Source: Microbotryum silenes-acaulis
Lineage: Eukaryota > Basidiomycota > Microbotryomycetes > Microbotryales > Microbotryaceae
Assembly: GCA_003665825.1 (NCBI GenBank)
Contig: QPFY01000009.1
Coordinates: forward strand, 248,001-312,000
DNA: 64,000 nucleotides
Direction: 5' to 3'
The notes beneath the pieces were generated by a model. It had not been told where the DNA came from. It did not search any database and saw nothing but the letters and a program-made list of their open reading frames with translations. Every line of letters starts with the position of its first letter. The stretch's first letter is position 1. Position numbers and translations under genes: made by a program. Of this stretch, positions 25,612 to 41,496 are shown piece by piece.

Positions 25612-26200
25612 CTGGGTCTAGGTTCGAAGGGGTGCAGGAGCGGTCGGAATGCGGTGAGGTCAAAGAGGAGCGGAAGGGGATTCTACGTGGATGGGATGTG
25701 GGATTGAATGAGCGATCCACGTCTCGCGTCGGGTCGGGCGCCTGTCTTAAGAACGAGATCGGCCGTGGCAATCCGTGCGAGGCCCTCGGGATAGACCGCC
25801 TAGAGAGGAGAGTTCCGAATAGGTCCAACGAATCTGTGAGTAGAATGCGATGACAAAAAGCAAGCCCAGCCCGGACTATAGGCTATAGCACGCCAATGAA
25901 TTCGATCATCGGCGCTTCTCTTTCTTGTTCGCGCCGGTCTGGCGCTCGTTTCGGACAGGCGCTCTTGGCCTTCTCCCACTCCACTCGTCTCTCGCTCTCT
26001 GGCTACATCGCCCGTCTCCCGTCTCCCGCCAACCTCTCACCAAGACCTGCAGCACCTCTCAGAGTGCTCCCTACTTCCTCCGAACGCACGCCACAGACCA
26101 GAACACCGGCGCACACCGTACACCGCGCCTCCCCTCCACTCTCGGAGAAGCGCGTCGCATCCCTCTTTCTCTCCGCTCCTCCCTCGGTGTCATCGGCCTC
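25612..26200. other. Divergent promoter region VTI1 / SPT2
   Basis: About 590 bp between divergently transcribed genes. The part from 25890 to 26190 is open in two frames but Ser/Pro/Arg-biased, without family character. It may include an SPT2 5' leader. Confidence 0.4.
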
Positions 26201-27813
26201 ATGAATGCAAGTCAAAAACTCTGTTTAACCGACCCCGTAGAGGGCCTTCAACCCCCCTACCCCGATCCCGGAACCCGGCTGACCTCCTTCCTCCCCCCAC
26301 CACAGTCCTCGTTCAAAGCGCTCCTAGCCCAAGCGACAAAGGACACCACCAAATCCCAACTCGAGCTAACCCAAACCTTACAAAAGCGGCAACTCGCCGC
26401 CGAAGAAGCCGAACGGTCGAACCTACAAAAAGAACGTCAACGTCAAGCCGAAATCGAAAGACGTCGTAGGGAGAGATTAGAAAGGGAGAGGGAGGAGGAG
26501 GAACGGAGGAGGTTGAGACCGCTTCCGAAGACGACGAATTTGACAGAGTTGAAGATGGAGAGGAGGAAGAGGGGTTTGAATGAGGATGGGAGGGATGATT
26601 GGATCTTGAACAAGCTCGAGGCAGTGAACCCAGTCAGTGTACGCCCTCAGTGTACGCCCATCTCCGTAAGCGATCGGCGCTGACCTTTGTCTTCGTCAAC
26701 ACCCACCAGGCCCCAGACGTACCCACATCGAAACCGAAAATTCCCGGTCAATCCCTCAAACAGCTCATGGCCGTCGCATCCAAAATACCTCCCTCGGCCA
26801 TGCGCACCAACCCCCAACCCTCCTCCTCCTCTTCCTCCTCCATCAAACCCGTCCCTACGAACGAACAAAAGTTGGCGAAAAAGAGGGACGCCCTGTTCAG
26901 AGAGGAAGAGGATGAAGGTTTAGGGTCCGGGAGTATGGCATTGGCGAGGCAGAGGGGGGGTTATGAAGAGAGGGAAAGGGAAAGGGGTTCACCTTCGAGT
27001 TCGACTTCGACTTTGGCGTTGGGGCCGGGTTCGAAGCCGATCTCGGCCAAACAGATCATCAGAGCGAAGACTGGATCCAACGGATCTGCAAAGACATCAT
27101 CTCGTCCTACGAACGGAACTTTACTCTCTTCGGCCCATGGTAAACCATTGAAGAAAGGAAGCAAGAACGTCCCCGGTTTCGATCCCAGTCAGTTCGTCAA
27201 GTTGAATACGGAGAAGAGGGATACGAGGACGATCGAGGAAATTGAGAGGGATATGAGGGTGAGGAAATTGGCCAAGGGGGTGGGCGTGGGCGACAAGGGG
27301 AAAAGTGCGGATGAGTTTGGGATCGTAGAGGTGAAAACGACGACGGGGGGTACGAAACGCAAGACCGAGGGGGGGCACCCGACGACAAGTTCGAACTCGA
27401 ACGCGGCCAAAAAATCGAAAACTTCTACCTCCACTTCAACTTCGCACAAGAGCAAGAGCAGTCGTCGTCGTTCCGAAACACCTTCCGAATCCGAATCCGA
27501 CTCTGATTCGTCACAAGACGCTCGTCATCGTCGACGACCTTCCAAGTTGTCTTCTTCCAAACCCAAAAAATCCGGTCTCGACGACTCGGTCCGGTCCGAA
27601 ATTTGGCGCCTCATGGGTCGAGATCGATCCAAAGATCTGGCCCGTCCCTTTGATCTCAGTGACTCGGAAGAGGAAGGGATGGAGGTTGATGGGGAAGAAT
27701 TGGAGAGGGAGGAGAGGAGGGCGGAGAGGATTAGTCGGTTGGAAGAGAGGGACGAGGAGGAGAGGGAACGTAGGAGGAAGGAGGAGAAGGAGAGGAGGCG
27801 GAAGAGGGGGTAA
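26201..27813 (+). CDS. SPT2: SPT2 chromatin protein
   Basis: Histone H3/H4-binding chromatin protein that acts in transcription elongation. Exons 26201-26632 and 26710-27813 give 511 residues as modelled. The conserved N-terminus is SSFKALLAQATKD, followed by a long charged coiled coil (AAEEAERSNLQKERQRQ). Further on are VPGFDPSQFVKLNTEKRDTR and the diagnostic C-terminal SPT2 domain: DDSVRSEIWRLMGRDRSKDL, an acidic patch (DLSDSEEEGMEVDGEE) and a basic coiled-coil tail. The start is uncertain. ATG 26201 opens the frame, but ATG CAA at about 26205 spliced at the GTCAAA to the CACAG at about 26307 would place SSFKALL directly after the initiator, closer to family proteins. Confidence 0.85.
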
Positions 27814-28568
27814 GAGAAGGCGGGAGGGAAGGTGTAGTGTGTGTGTGTGCTCTTCGGATTGTAGCTACGCGTGGGCTGTGACAAGCGACGAGCGTTTCGG
27901 GTCGTGCAGAAATGGTGCGACTGAGGCTCGCTGAGCCGAGCGCTTCGGAGAACCGGAAACCTGACATTTATTGCCTGGCGATGGAATAAATCAGGTCTGG
28001 TTAGAATGCAGGTATTACTAGCAGCAAACACTGCTATGGATGATCTCCAATTTCAAGTTTCAAGTCACCAATCTCAGGTCTTTTCAGGTTATAAATTTCA
28101 GTTCAAAGACCCAACAACGGTGATGAGCTTATTATGTCTTGAGCGGGGCTCCTTTGGGCCCCCTAATTACTATAAGCGCCCAAGACATCTTCTAGCCTCG
28201 CAAGCGCATCGCCGTACCAGTGGCGCACCCTGCACATCTCGCGGCAAGCGAGCTCCGGTGCAGCACGCTGTCTTTTTGCTCCTCCCTCTTCATTCGTTGT
28301 GATTTCGCAGAGATGGTGAGTGAGCGTCTGGTATCCTGTGCAGTGTGAATTGGCGGTGCTGGGTTGTGCTATGCCCCCCACTGACCGACCCGCGTCACGT
28401 CATTTGAATTTCATTCAACCACCACCGCGCCTTGGGCTCTCGGCCGCGTGACACGCTCTCGTTCTCGCTCGTTCCTCCTTGCCCGCCGTCCCCGTTCGCA
28501 CCTCCGAACGACGAACCTGGTCTTTCCCTTCCTCCCGCCCATCTGCACAGACCTCTCCCCATCCAATC
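27814..28568. other. Intergenic region SPT2 / GCK-III kinase
   Basis: About 755 bp. A short (TG)n run lies at about 27837-27850. The region 27960-28130 is AT-richer. No gene is supported. Confidence 0.4.
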
Positions 28569-31217
<2,649 letters not shown>

Positions 31218-33555
31218 TCGTTCCATCCTTCAACCGCTTATACACACCCTCTCCCAATACCCAAACGCAATCCCAACTACGCCCCGGCATTCAGCACACG
31301 TTCGTTTCTTTTCGTGCCACCTTCCTCGGCGGAATTTTGATTCTTTCATCAATCGTCACACGGCCCTTTTTCCGCATACACGGTCTTTGTACGCTTGTTC
31401 ATCACTTGCATTCGTTCTGTGTCCTCTTGGCCTGGGTAGGGCAATCCAACTTTTTGATCACTCGCTTCAGTCGACCGCCATGAGCCGATGGTCTTTGCGG
31501 CTTTGTCATTGATGTATTGTACACTGTCTTACTCCGCATCGACTCGAGGTGCACTGAGTCCGCCATGGGCGAAGGAAGGGGTTTCGCAACGAAGAAGGCC
31601 GCGGAGGGTTCAAAGTCGTGCGAAGAGGTTCGAACAAGAGAGAAGTCGACATCAGTATACTCATTGCTCGCTTGCTTGCACGCCTATGCACACTTATACA
31701 GGGGCGACAGAGGCGATACTCGTCTGCCAGTGGGGGGTGCCGGCTACAACATGTGAGAAAGAAGCGTCGGCGTGCTTGCTAAATGGAGCAAAGAGAGGGT
31801 GGGTAGAGAGTTTCGAAGATGTAGTAGATTAGATGTTGGGCTTTGGTCGATGATCCCTTGGGTCGATGGCTCGAGTCCCCTGCCATGTCCCGCCATCGGG
31901 GGTATGAGTTTGGGGAGTCGCGTGTGGCTCAGATGATGACAGTTGTTGGGGCCACACCCCGTTTCTCTTGTTCCTACTTTTGGCTCCGAGTTAATCGCGT
32001 CGGATGGAGCGGCAAGAGGCATCGCTCGCTTTGGTCAAGATTCTCGCGATATGGCGAGGCTCGTTTTTTTGATTGTTCGCTCCGCTCGACGGCTCGATAG
32101 CCAGCGCTCAGGACTCAGTCAAGGGAGCGCTCCAGGTGCTGTCAGTGACGAGTAGCTGGGGCCTGTTAGTCCCTGGGGAACTCTATCTCTGGCTTCGACC
32201 CCTCTTTTGGCCCCTCGGGTGTGTTCTCGCCCTCCCTTCACCCTCCTCCCCTTTGTCTTGGTATTCTGCTTCTCCGCGTTTCTGGACATGGCCTTTTGTA
32301 TATGTCCCCTTTCTTTCTCGGTGCTTCCTGTTTATGGTCTATCTTCGCTCCGGATCTTGGTGCATATGCTCTAGAATCTCGGCGTCTGATTCGAGGTGGT
32401 TCAATACGTTAGAACGCTCAAATCAGAAGGAAGCTAAGAGAAAGCCCGCGCGCGCTCGCGCTCATGTAGCCTGCAGAGTGTACTCCTTAAGTGTCAACTC
32501 AACATATGCACCTCTCGTTGGAGTCCGAGTTAGGTGTTCGGCGAGTTTTGATCTGCGCAGCGCTCTTTCCCCGCAGGGGTTTGATTTTTCACCCATCTGC
32601 TTGTCGTCATTGCTGAGAACCTCTTTTTGCTCTTTTTGTATCGGGCCCAGCCAACCCGAAGGATTGCAATTCATGAAAAAATAAATAAAAAATAAAAAAT
32701 AAAAAACAAAGCATATGCCCGCCTTCCCTCTCTAGTCGCTCTCCCCCCCCCCCCCCCCCCCCCCCCCCGGGCAAGCAAGGGGCTTCCGAGGCTCGGCACC
32801 GAAGTCACTCCGACACGCCGATTCGGCCTTGAGCATGGTCCCTACGGCGGAAGCGAGGTGGGAAGGGATCTCGGGTGGGATGGCCTATCGCCGGCCATTG
32901 TATGCCGCCAGTAGCCGAGTCGGCAATCCGACGCGAGGACGAGCTGGTCTGTGGCGGGCCCACGGCGGTTTCATCTCGAGCTCCAGTGGGTCGTGGATAT
33001 GGCAGACTGAACACGAGGTCGTCCGATCAGTTAACACGAGGTCCGCCGATAGATATGCGAATGCAGACCGAAAAAAACGCACTAAGTGCAGTGGCTCGCC
33101 CGAAAGAGGTTTCTCCTTTCTTTGTTCGAGACTGCGCCATAAACACCTACGAGGGACCTAGCTAGGTAGCCACCGAGATGTCTCCACGTGACAAGTCGGT
33201 GCCACCAAGTCTCGGGGAATCGGCACTGTGAAAATACCTCTTGATAGACTAAAACCCTCAGCGCGCCGGCGGGGCCCAAGTCCTCTTGCTCCAGCTAGCG
33301 GCGGCGAAGGCGGCGAATACCGCGACGAGCGCCTCCTGCCCCCCGGCCCGCCCCCCTTCCTTTTTTTCCTGTTAGCAGTGGGCAGCTGATTTCCGTAGTG
33401 GTGGCGATGGTGAATGAAATCAGGCGTCTTTCTCGACAGTTCCGGGTAATGTACCGAAGCCGTTACCCCAAACTCGAAAAAGGCTCCCTCCCACCTGCCC
33501 TTCGATTCGACTTTGTCTTTGCAGCACAACACCTACCAAGCGGCCAATTCAACAG
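31218..33555. other. Gene-poor spacer with homopolymer tracts
   Basis: About 2.3 kb with no gene I can support. ORFs such as 32073-32684 are T-rich strand artefacts with odd Trp/Cys-rich composition and no conserved motif. It contains an A-rich AAAAAT-type tract (about 32676-32709) and a C run (listed separately). The OPT promoter must lie at its right end. Confidence 0.5.
32743..32768. repeat. C26 homopolymer
   Basis: Uninterrupted run of 26 C, preceded within 70 bp by an A-rich microsatellite. Long G/C homopolymers are unusual in eukaryotic genomes and their true length is hard to sequence. Confidence 0.9.
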
Positions 33556-36500
33556 TTGCCCATGCCTAAAATCTTCTCCCATCTGGGGCTCCCCCTCCGC
33601 CTCCGCCTTGAAGCGACCACGGCCCCGGCCCCCTCGCTCGAATCCTCCACGAGCGCCGCCGAAAACAAACTCGATCTCGACCCCGCGACCGAGAAGGACG
33701 GCCAAAAGGGCCCTGCTGAGTCGTTGATCGAGACCGAAAAACGGGTGCTCAGGCAAGCGAACACCCCCGCCTCCGCTGAGCGCCACGTCCAGGTCGACGC
33801 CGCTTTCGTCGACGTCGATGATTTGGACCCCGAATTCCTCGACCCGGACGGCAAGGACGTGAGCCTGCCTTCGATGCTCGGGTCGAATGGATTCAAGTCA
33901 CATATCTCGATACGTTGTGCGCGATGGCTGCCAAAAAAGACCCCTCTGTTGCTCTATTTGACCCACGAGGACGTGAACGGCTTGCCGAGTCGCGACCAGT
34001 GGGCGTAGGCGCACTCGAGCCAAGCCTTCAGGTTGAGGAGCGAGTGCCAGAGGGGAGAGGGGGGGACAGGGGGTGGTGCGCACGCACGTGCTCCGGGGCC
34101 GGGTGCTCGGGAGGACAGCGAGCACTGACGGGCGCGCCGACGTGCCGAGAGGGACGGCCGCGGTCGCAAAAGTCCGCGTATTGATGTGGATAACTAGCTC
34201 CGCATTTGTTTCCCGAGCTAACCTGGTGACGAAATTTTCCGCGGGACCCCCAGCGTGTCATCCAAACCGCCCACAATTATTCGACCCGGTACGTACGGGC
34301 ACGGCCGTCGAACATCCCTCGGGCTCTCCGATTGAACTGAACTGACGCCAGGTCACGCGATCCCTTTTCACAACTCACCCCCCAACGACAGCCTTATCTC
34401 GCTCGAGGATGATCAGACGCTTCCCGTCCACACGCTCCGCATGTGGACGATCGGTCTTGGACTGACGTGTTGTACGTCGTTCGGGACGTGGCTGGTCCCC
34501 TCTCCGCCGAGTCTGTGTGCTGACGGAGCTTGCAGCGCTGACGCCAACCATTGGCATCTCGATGAACCCCTCCGCATTGTGATCGACCACAAAACCAAAA
34601 GTTGGGGCCATCTTGGGCGAGATTCTCACCTTCCGACCCCAGGTGTACGAAGTCTCGAGTCTGTTCCGTACGTGCTCGGTCTTCCCAGGCGGCTCCGCAG
34701 CACTTTTCAACTGATCCCGTCACCCCTGGGTGCCTCCACGCAGTGCAAATCATCGCCTACAGTACGGGAACGAAGCTTCCAGGTTTTTCACAGGCGGGTT
34801 GCTGGAAACACTGACTGGGAAACCCCACCCTCCACTCCCCGTGGGGGTCTGGCCCCGTTCGAACACTTATCGGTACCGCGTGGCACCGGATCCTCCCCAA
34901 GGCCGAGCGGGGTCGCATCTGGGCCGTGCTGAACCCGGGGCCGTTCAACATCAAGGAACACGTCTGCATCACCGTCATGGCGTCGACGGGGAGCAGTGGT
35001 GCGCTCGCCATCTCCACCTTTGCCGTCGAAAAACTCTACTGTACGACTCGGTCAACTCGTTCCCGGAAGGCGTTGCAGCTGAGCGAACACGCCTTTCTCC
35101 TTTCGTAGACAATATCACCCCCAGCTACGGAATCGCGATCTCGACGCTCATCGGTGAGTGAGCTATGGGTCGCATGCCCTTTTACCCCGAGATTGACCAA
35201 AGACCCCTCTTCCCTCACCTGTGCAGCGTCCCAGTTCTTTGGTTATGGCCTCGGTGGTCTGTACCGCTCCATCCTCGTCTACCCCACTTTTGCAGTTTGG
35301 CCCTCCCTCATCCCGTCCGTGAGCCTGCTCGAAACGTTGCAGTGAGTACGCGTTCCTCTTCGATTGTGTGGTTTTCAAGACGATCGACCGAAGGTCACCC
35401 CCCCCCGCCGCGGGGTAATTTTGCTGCAGTCGTGAAAAGGATCTGCGCTCGCAGCGGCGCCGCTGCAAGTTCTTCTGGATCGTGAGCTCTCCCCGCGTTG
35501 TTTCCCGGTCGGTTCTCCCCAAAAACCTTCCTAACAGCCATTCACGCGGCTTACTTTGTCAGGTGTTTGTGTGCATCTTTGTCTGGGAGTGGTTCCCCGA
35601 GATCATCGCCCCGACGGTGACGGGGATCAGCATCTTTTGGTGCGTTTCGGCTGGGCGCACTTTCGATCGATCTTGCTTTGGGAACTGAATTGTTCTCACT
35701 CATTGGTACAGTCTCGTGGAGCGCACGAACCCCGACTTCACGCGCATCTTTGGGGGTACTAATGCCAACGAAGGTCTCGGCCTCTTTTCGATCGGGTTTG
35801 ACTGGCTCCAAATCACCTCGGGTGCGCCTGAGCTCTCTTTGGAAGTGCCGTTCGCTCGGCTAGCAAAAACAGGATTCATGCTTTCTCTCTCTTGAAGGCA
35901 ACGCTGTACCTCCCCTGGGCAACGATGGTCTCGCAGGGAATCGGGGTCGTGCTCTGCTTCATCATCGTCGTGTGGGGCCAGTGAGTCTCGGCGCTGTGTG
36001 CTGCGCAATTCCAACGCGCCAGTAAGTGTTGCTGAGAAAATCGCCCTATACGCCACTACCCGACAGCTTTACCAACGTCTGGAACGCCAAAAGTTTTCCC
36101 TTCATGGGTCAGAGTCTTTTTCACGAGGTCAGAGACATCGCTAGCGAGGACGATCCTCCCATCCCAGCCGTCGCTCATACCGAAAATTCTGCCCTGCGCC
36201 TTCCCTTCTTTCAGAATGGGAGCGTCTACAATGCGAGTTTAATCCTCGATTCAAAATTCGATCTCAACAAAACCGCGCTAGCGGAGCAGGGTAGGTGTTG
36301 ACCGCTCTCGAAGTGAATCTCGAGCTCGCAACCGCAAGAGCAGCTGATCCGGCGCCGAGTCGACCCCAACAGGTCTTCCCTCTTACGCTTGGAGCAACGC
36401 AGGCAAGTCTCCCTGATGCTGCACGACAGTCGTATCAACGCTGACCTAGAGTTGTTTGCAGTGCTATACTTTGGGCTCAACCTTAGTATCGGTGCATCCT

Positions 36501-38965
36501 TCATGCAAGTCTTTGTGTAAGTTGCACGAGCGAACTACAGAGTCAATTGGAAAAAAGCTGACTGTGATGATGAATCTCAGATGGTACCGCAAGGACCTCG
36601 TCGAAGCGTGGCGCCAATGGCGCAGCAAGATTTATGACGACCCGCACTACTTGAAGATGCAAGCGTGTACGCAAGCTCTTCCTGACAGACCTGTCGAAGC
36701 CGTCCTCAAGCTAACGAAAAACTCGTCACGATCCACCAGATCCCGAGTGTCCCATGTGGGTCTACCTCGCCACCGCCATAGGAGCATTCGTGATAGCTCT
36801 TGCGACGCTCTACGCTGGTCACTCGGGTATGCCTTGGTATGCACTGCTCATTGGCGTTCTATTCGCGCTCGTCGAGCTGCCCGGTGAGTCTGCTCGCAGT
36901 CATCGGATTTGGGAACACCTAACTCAGGTTGGGCTTCGTGAGGGGCAGTGTTGTCCATCATGACCGCCGTCACCGGGCTTCACAGATCGGGATCGACCCT
37001 GTGCCAAATGTGAGGGAAACGAGTCTGTACTTTGTTTGACGGAGTCGCATTTGATCTTTGAACTCGCATGCCAAAATCTGGTCGCTTGATAGGCTCGGAT
37101 CTGCGCTCGTGCCAGGCAACGCTCGTGCGAGTCTTTATTTCGGAGTGAGCGGGATCAATCAAATGAGTCAGTCGAGGAGCGATCTCTGAAAGCTTGTTCT
37201 ATTATCGTAGCTCTACAGTAGCAACAGCGTGGCGCAGGGATCTCTGATGGTCAAGGATCTCAAAGTGAGCTACTCTCCGACTGGTCACGAGACTAGCGGC
37301 GACTGACTGGACAGCTTCTGTCGCGATTGCTTTCGCAGCTCGGCCAGGTGAGCCTACCGAGCGTTTTCATAGCTGTGCCAACTTGTTTATGAAAGTAGTC
37401 GGGAATCATTGCGTTGGGGTTACTTGCAGTACACCAAGGTAAGCATGTGCTGCGCATCTCTGCTGCGAAATCTGCCCTGGGACGCTGATGGGAAGAGCAC
37501 CTTCCCGATATGCGGATACAGGTGCCACCACACACATTGTGAGTGAGTGAGCTCCTACACCGTGGAGGGACTTACCTTGAGCTAAAGGTGATCAACATAT
37601 TGGTTTTCCCGGTTGTCGCAGGCGGTTCAAACCGTCGGTACTCTTCTCAGATCGGTTCTCAATCTCGTCGTTGTCAGTCTCGCTTCCTCGTCGAGTTGCT
37701 CGCTTTCACCGGCTGAGCTAAGAAAAACGATTTCACGCCGCAGATGAACTTGATCGTCAGCTCGCAGCGTGAAGTCTTGCTCAACGTTGAAGGAACCAAT
37801 TTATGGTCAGGTTATGTGGTACAGTCTTACAACACTCAGGTACGTCCGCTTCAGCAATAGGTCACCCCGAAACAGCGATAAGCTGACCTCCGCTTCGAGG
37901 CCATTTTTGTTGACTTGCTCAGGCCATCGCGTGAGTCCTTGCTTGGTTCGTAATCTTGTTGGTCTCAAATTAAAAGAGTCTCCGAAAATAGTTGGGGAGC
38001 TCTAGGCAAAGAGATGGTCAGTTGAACCTTGGAACGTATCAGCGCCGCTAGTTGGGCATGAGCTGACCTTCGACTCCTGTCACCCACCTCGTCGCAGTAT
38101 GGTCCCCGCAAGTAATCTTCGGCTCCACGATTGAACCCGAGAATGGATTTTAAAACACTTCTGCTTTTCATCTTTTAGACAACAAATACTTCATCATACC
38201 CCTCGGAATCCGTGAGTAACGCGGAAATCTTGATCGCATTGCTTGCGGCTAACACATACCACCCGCTTCCGTAGTCCTAGGCCTGCTCGTCCCCCTCCCA
38301 TTCTACATTGGCCACCACTTCTGGCCCAAGTTACGCCTCAATCAAATAGTCGCACCCGAGATGTGCAGATGCCTAGGCTATCTCTCGGTACGTTCCCCTT
38401 CCACAATGGACCCCTCTCTACCCCCGTACTTAGCTATGGTTTCTTTCTTGGGCCAACTTCACAGGTCGGTATCAATTCCAGCGTTTTCGTCTCGTTCCTC
38501 CTCGCGATCTACGCGCAGTTCTACCTCCGACGAAAACGCTCGACTTTCTTCCGCAAGTACAATTACTTGATGGCCGCCGCTCTGGATGTGAGTAAGAGTA
38601 AACCCCATCAGTGATCAGTGTGAACCCTTTCAAGTTGCGTTGTTCGATTGAAAGTTCGCCTCTCCCTTTGGTCATGGCGATAGGGTGGAACGGATTTCAT
38701 GATTTTCATCTCGACCTTCACCATAAACGGCGGCGCAGGAAAGCAATACCTGTTCCCGAATTGGGCATTGAACCCAAAAGGTCACTACGATTGTAAGTAC
38801 CGCTATTTTCCCTTCCTTTTGGTTCTGAAGCGGATGATGCAAGTGAAATTGATAATCCTTGTGGACACGGGGATGGAGATAGACTGCGCTCCTCTTCCCA
38901 AGTTCGAGTAAATGTTGTCTCTGAAGGGTTTTGTAGATTCGTTCCCTTTTCGTAGAAACACATGA
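33556..38965 (+). CDS. OPT-family oligopeptide transporter, extremely intron-rich
   Basis: Proton-coupled peptide (or metal-chelate) importer of the plasma membrane. Recognisable exons: 33556-33858 (cytosolic N-terminus), 34254-34288, 34392-34471 (LEDDQTLPVHTLRMW), 34602-34667, to 35040 (NPGPFNIKEHV, the OPT signature), 35109-35153, 35227-35341, 35430-35482, 35563-35639, 35712 on (ERTNPDFTRIFGG), 35898-35980, 36067 on (FTNVWNAKSFPFMGQSLF), 36462-36516 (LYFGLNLSIGASFMQVF), then WYRKDLVEAW, VPGNARASLYFGVSGIN, SSQREVLLNVEGTNLWSG, AIAWGALGKEM, and last NPKGHYD. At least 20 introns in 5.4 kb; several exons are under 20 nt. The order of segments matches the family throughout. Joins near 34770-34900, 35820-35897 and 37520-37630 could not be made unambiguous, and the stop (38963-38965) is provisional. 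Confidence 0.8.
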
Positions 38966-39284
38966 TCGTGAACCCGTTCTGTCAATCGAGTCGATCTTTG
39001 TCTAAAGGAAATCGTCGGGAAGAGCCCAAGAAATGGATCTACTGGACGCCATTCATTTATGTGCCGGCGGAATGTGGGCATGATTAGCTTCCAATTTTCG
39101 GGTAGGTATTTGAAAAAGAAGTTCAATTTTTGGTCTACAATCAGAAAGGAACAAAAGAAAAAACCCCGACAGAAAAGAGACAACTCTGCCGAAACTCATG
39201 CCCTGCGAGTCCCAACAAAAAACCCAAATTCAGCACGCGCCCTCTCCACCTCCTTTCGACAACTCAACCGCTGACATGAATGAC
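38966..39284. other. Convergent 3' region OPT / PRMT1
   Basis: About 320 bp between two converging genes. It is AT-richer than its surroundings, with A-rich stretches around 39110-39180 that fit 3' ends. No gene is seen. Confidence 0.4.
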
Positions 39285-40684
<1,400 letters not shown>

Positions 40685-41496
40685 GGTTGCTGTCAATGTG
40701 GGTTTGAAGAGGACGGGAGCGAATCAAGAGGGCTGTGAGAGGGTATGAATAGTCAGCATTTCAGTCTGGGGGAATCAGATGGTCTCAACACGTCGGCAGA
40801 TTGTCAACGATGTTCGGAGTAGCTCCGGAAAACGCCGGGGGGTGGGGTGGACGAGCACGACACTAATTGCGACGATGGTCACGGGAACGACGTTTCCACC
40901 TCAGAACGGTTTTCGATGCCGAGTCAATGGTCGGCTTTGAGAGCTCGTACGGGTCGCCGTGGACAATTTGCGAACCGAGCGAGTCGAGTGCGAACCGGGA
41001 CCCGCGTCCGAGAGAACGTGGGCTCCCAAGAGTAGTAGCAAGCCTATGACGAGGCGACTCACGATGTACGAAGGCCTCAGTTAAGGAGGATGCCTCGAGA
41101 TGCGATTTAGCGTTCGAATGGAATGTGGTGCGAGGCCAACAAAGACAAGCCGGTCGCGAGACTACGCGCTTCAACTTGGTGCGGATCAGTTTGGATTGAG
41201 CCAGATTGAGCCGGCTGCGAAGTCGCGGCGAGGCGCGCGTGCGGAGCCGGACGAGGCCAGCCTGAGACGAGGCCGGACGACTCGACCGACGCACGCGCCC
41301 CGAGGCGTGACTCAAGATGGCACAAGCGCTCACGCTGGCTCACGCTGGCTCACGCTGGCTCACGCTGGCTCACGCTGGCTCATGCTGGCTCAGGGGAACA
41401 ATTTGGCCTGATCGCGCGACAGCTGAGGCAGACGCAGCTTCAGGCGTAGCTTCCTCTTGAGCGCTTCATCCCCGCCCAGCACCCACAACGACCACG
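40685..41496. other. Divergent promoter region PRMT1 / uS5m
   Basis: About 810 bp between divergent genes; contains the 10-bp tandem array listed separately about 105 bp before the uS5m ATG. No coding sequence is supported. Confidence 0.45.
41331..41390. repeat. 10-bp tandem repeat, six units
   Basis: Six head-to-tail copies of CACGCTGGCT, the sixth with C to T at position 3. Further partial units flank the array. Confidence 0.95.

Noticed and set aside
31855..31890. tRNA-like B-box (GGCTCGAGTCC)
   Set aside because: No matching A-box or 7-bp acceptor stem could be found around it.
32073..32684. 203-codon plus-strand ORF with hydrophobic stretches
   Set aside because: Hydrophobicity comes from T-rich sequence; composition is Trp/Cys/Ser-heavy with no splice or family support.
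34535..34575. LTPTIGISMNPSAL as an OPT exon
   Set aside because: It runs into a stop and does not fit the family order. Splicing from 34471 to 34602 gives TCFGAILGEILTFRPQ in frame, so this stretch is intronic.
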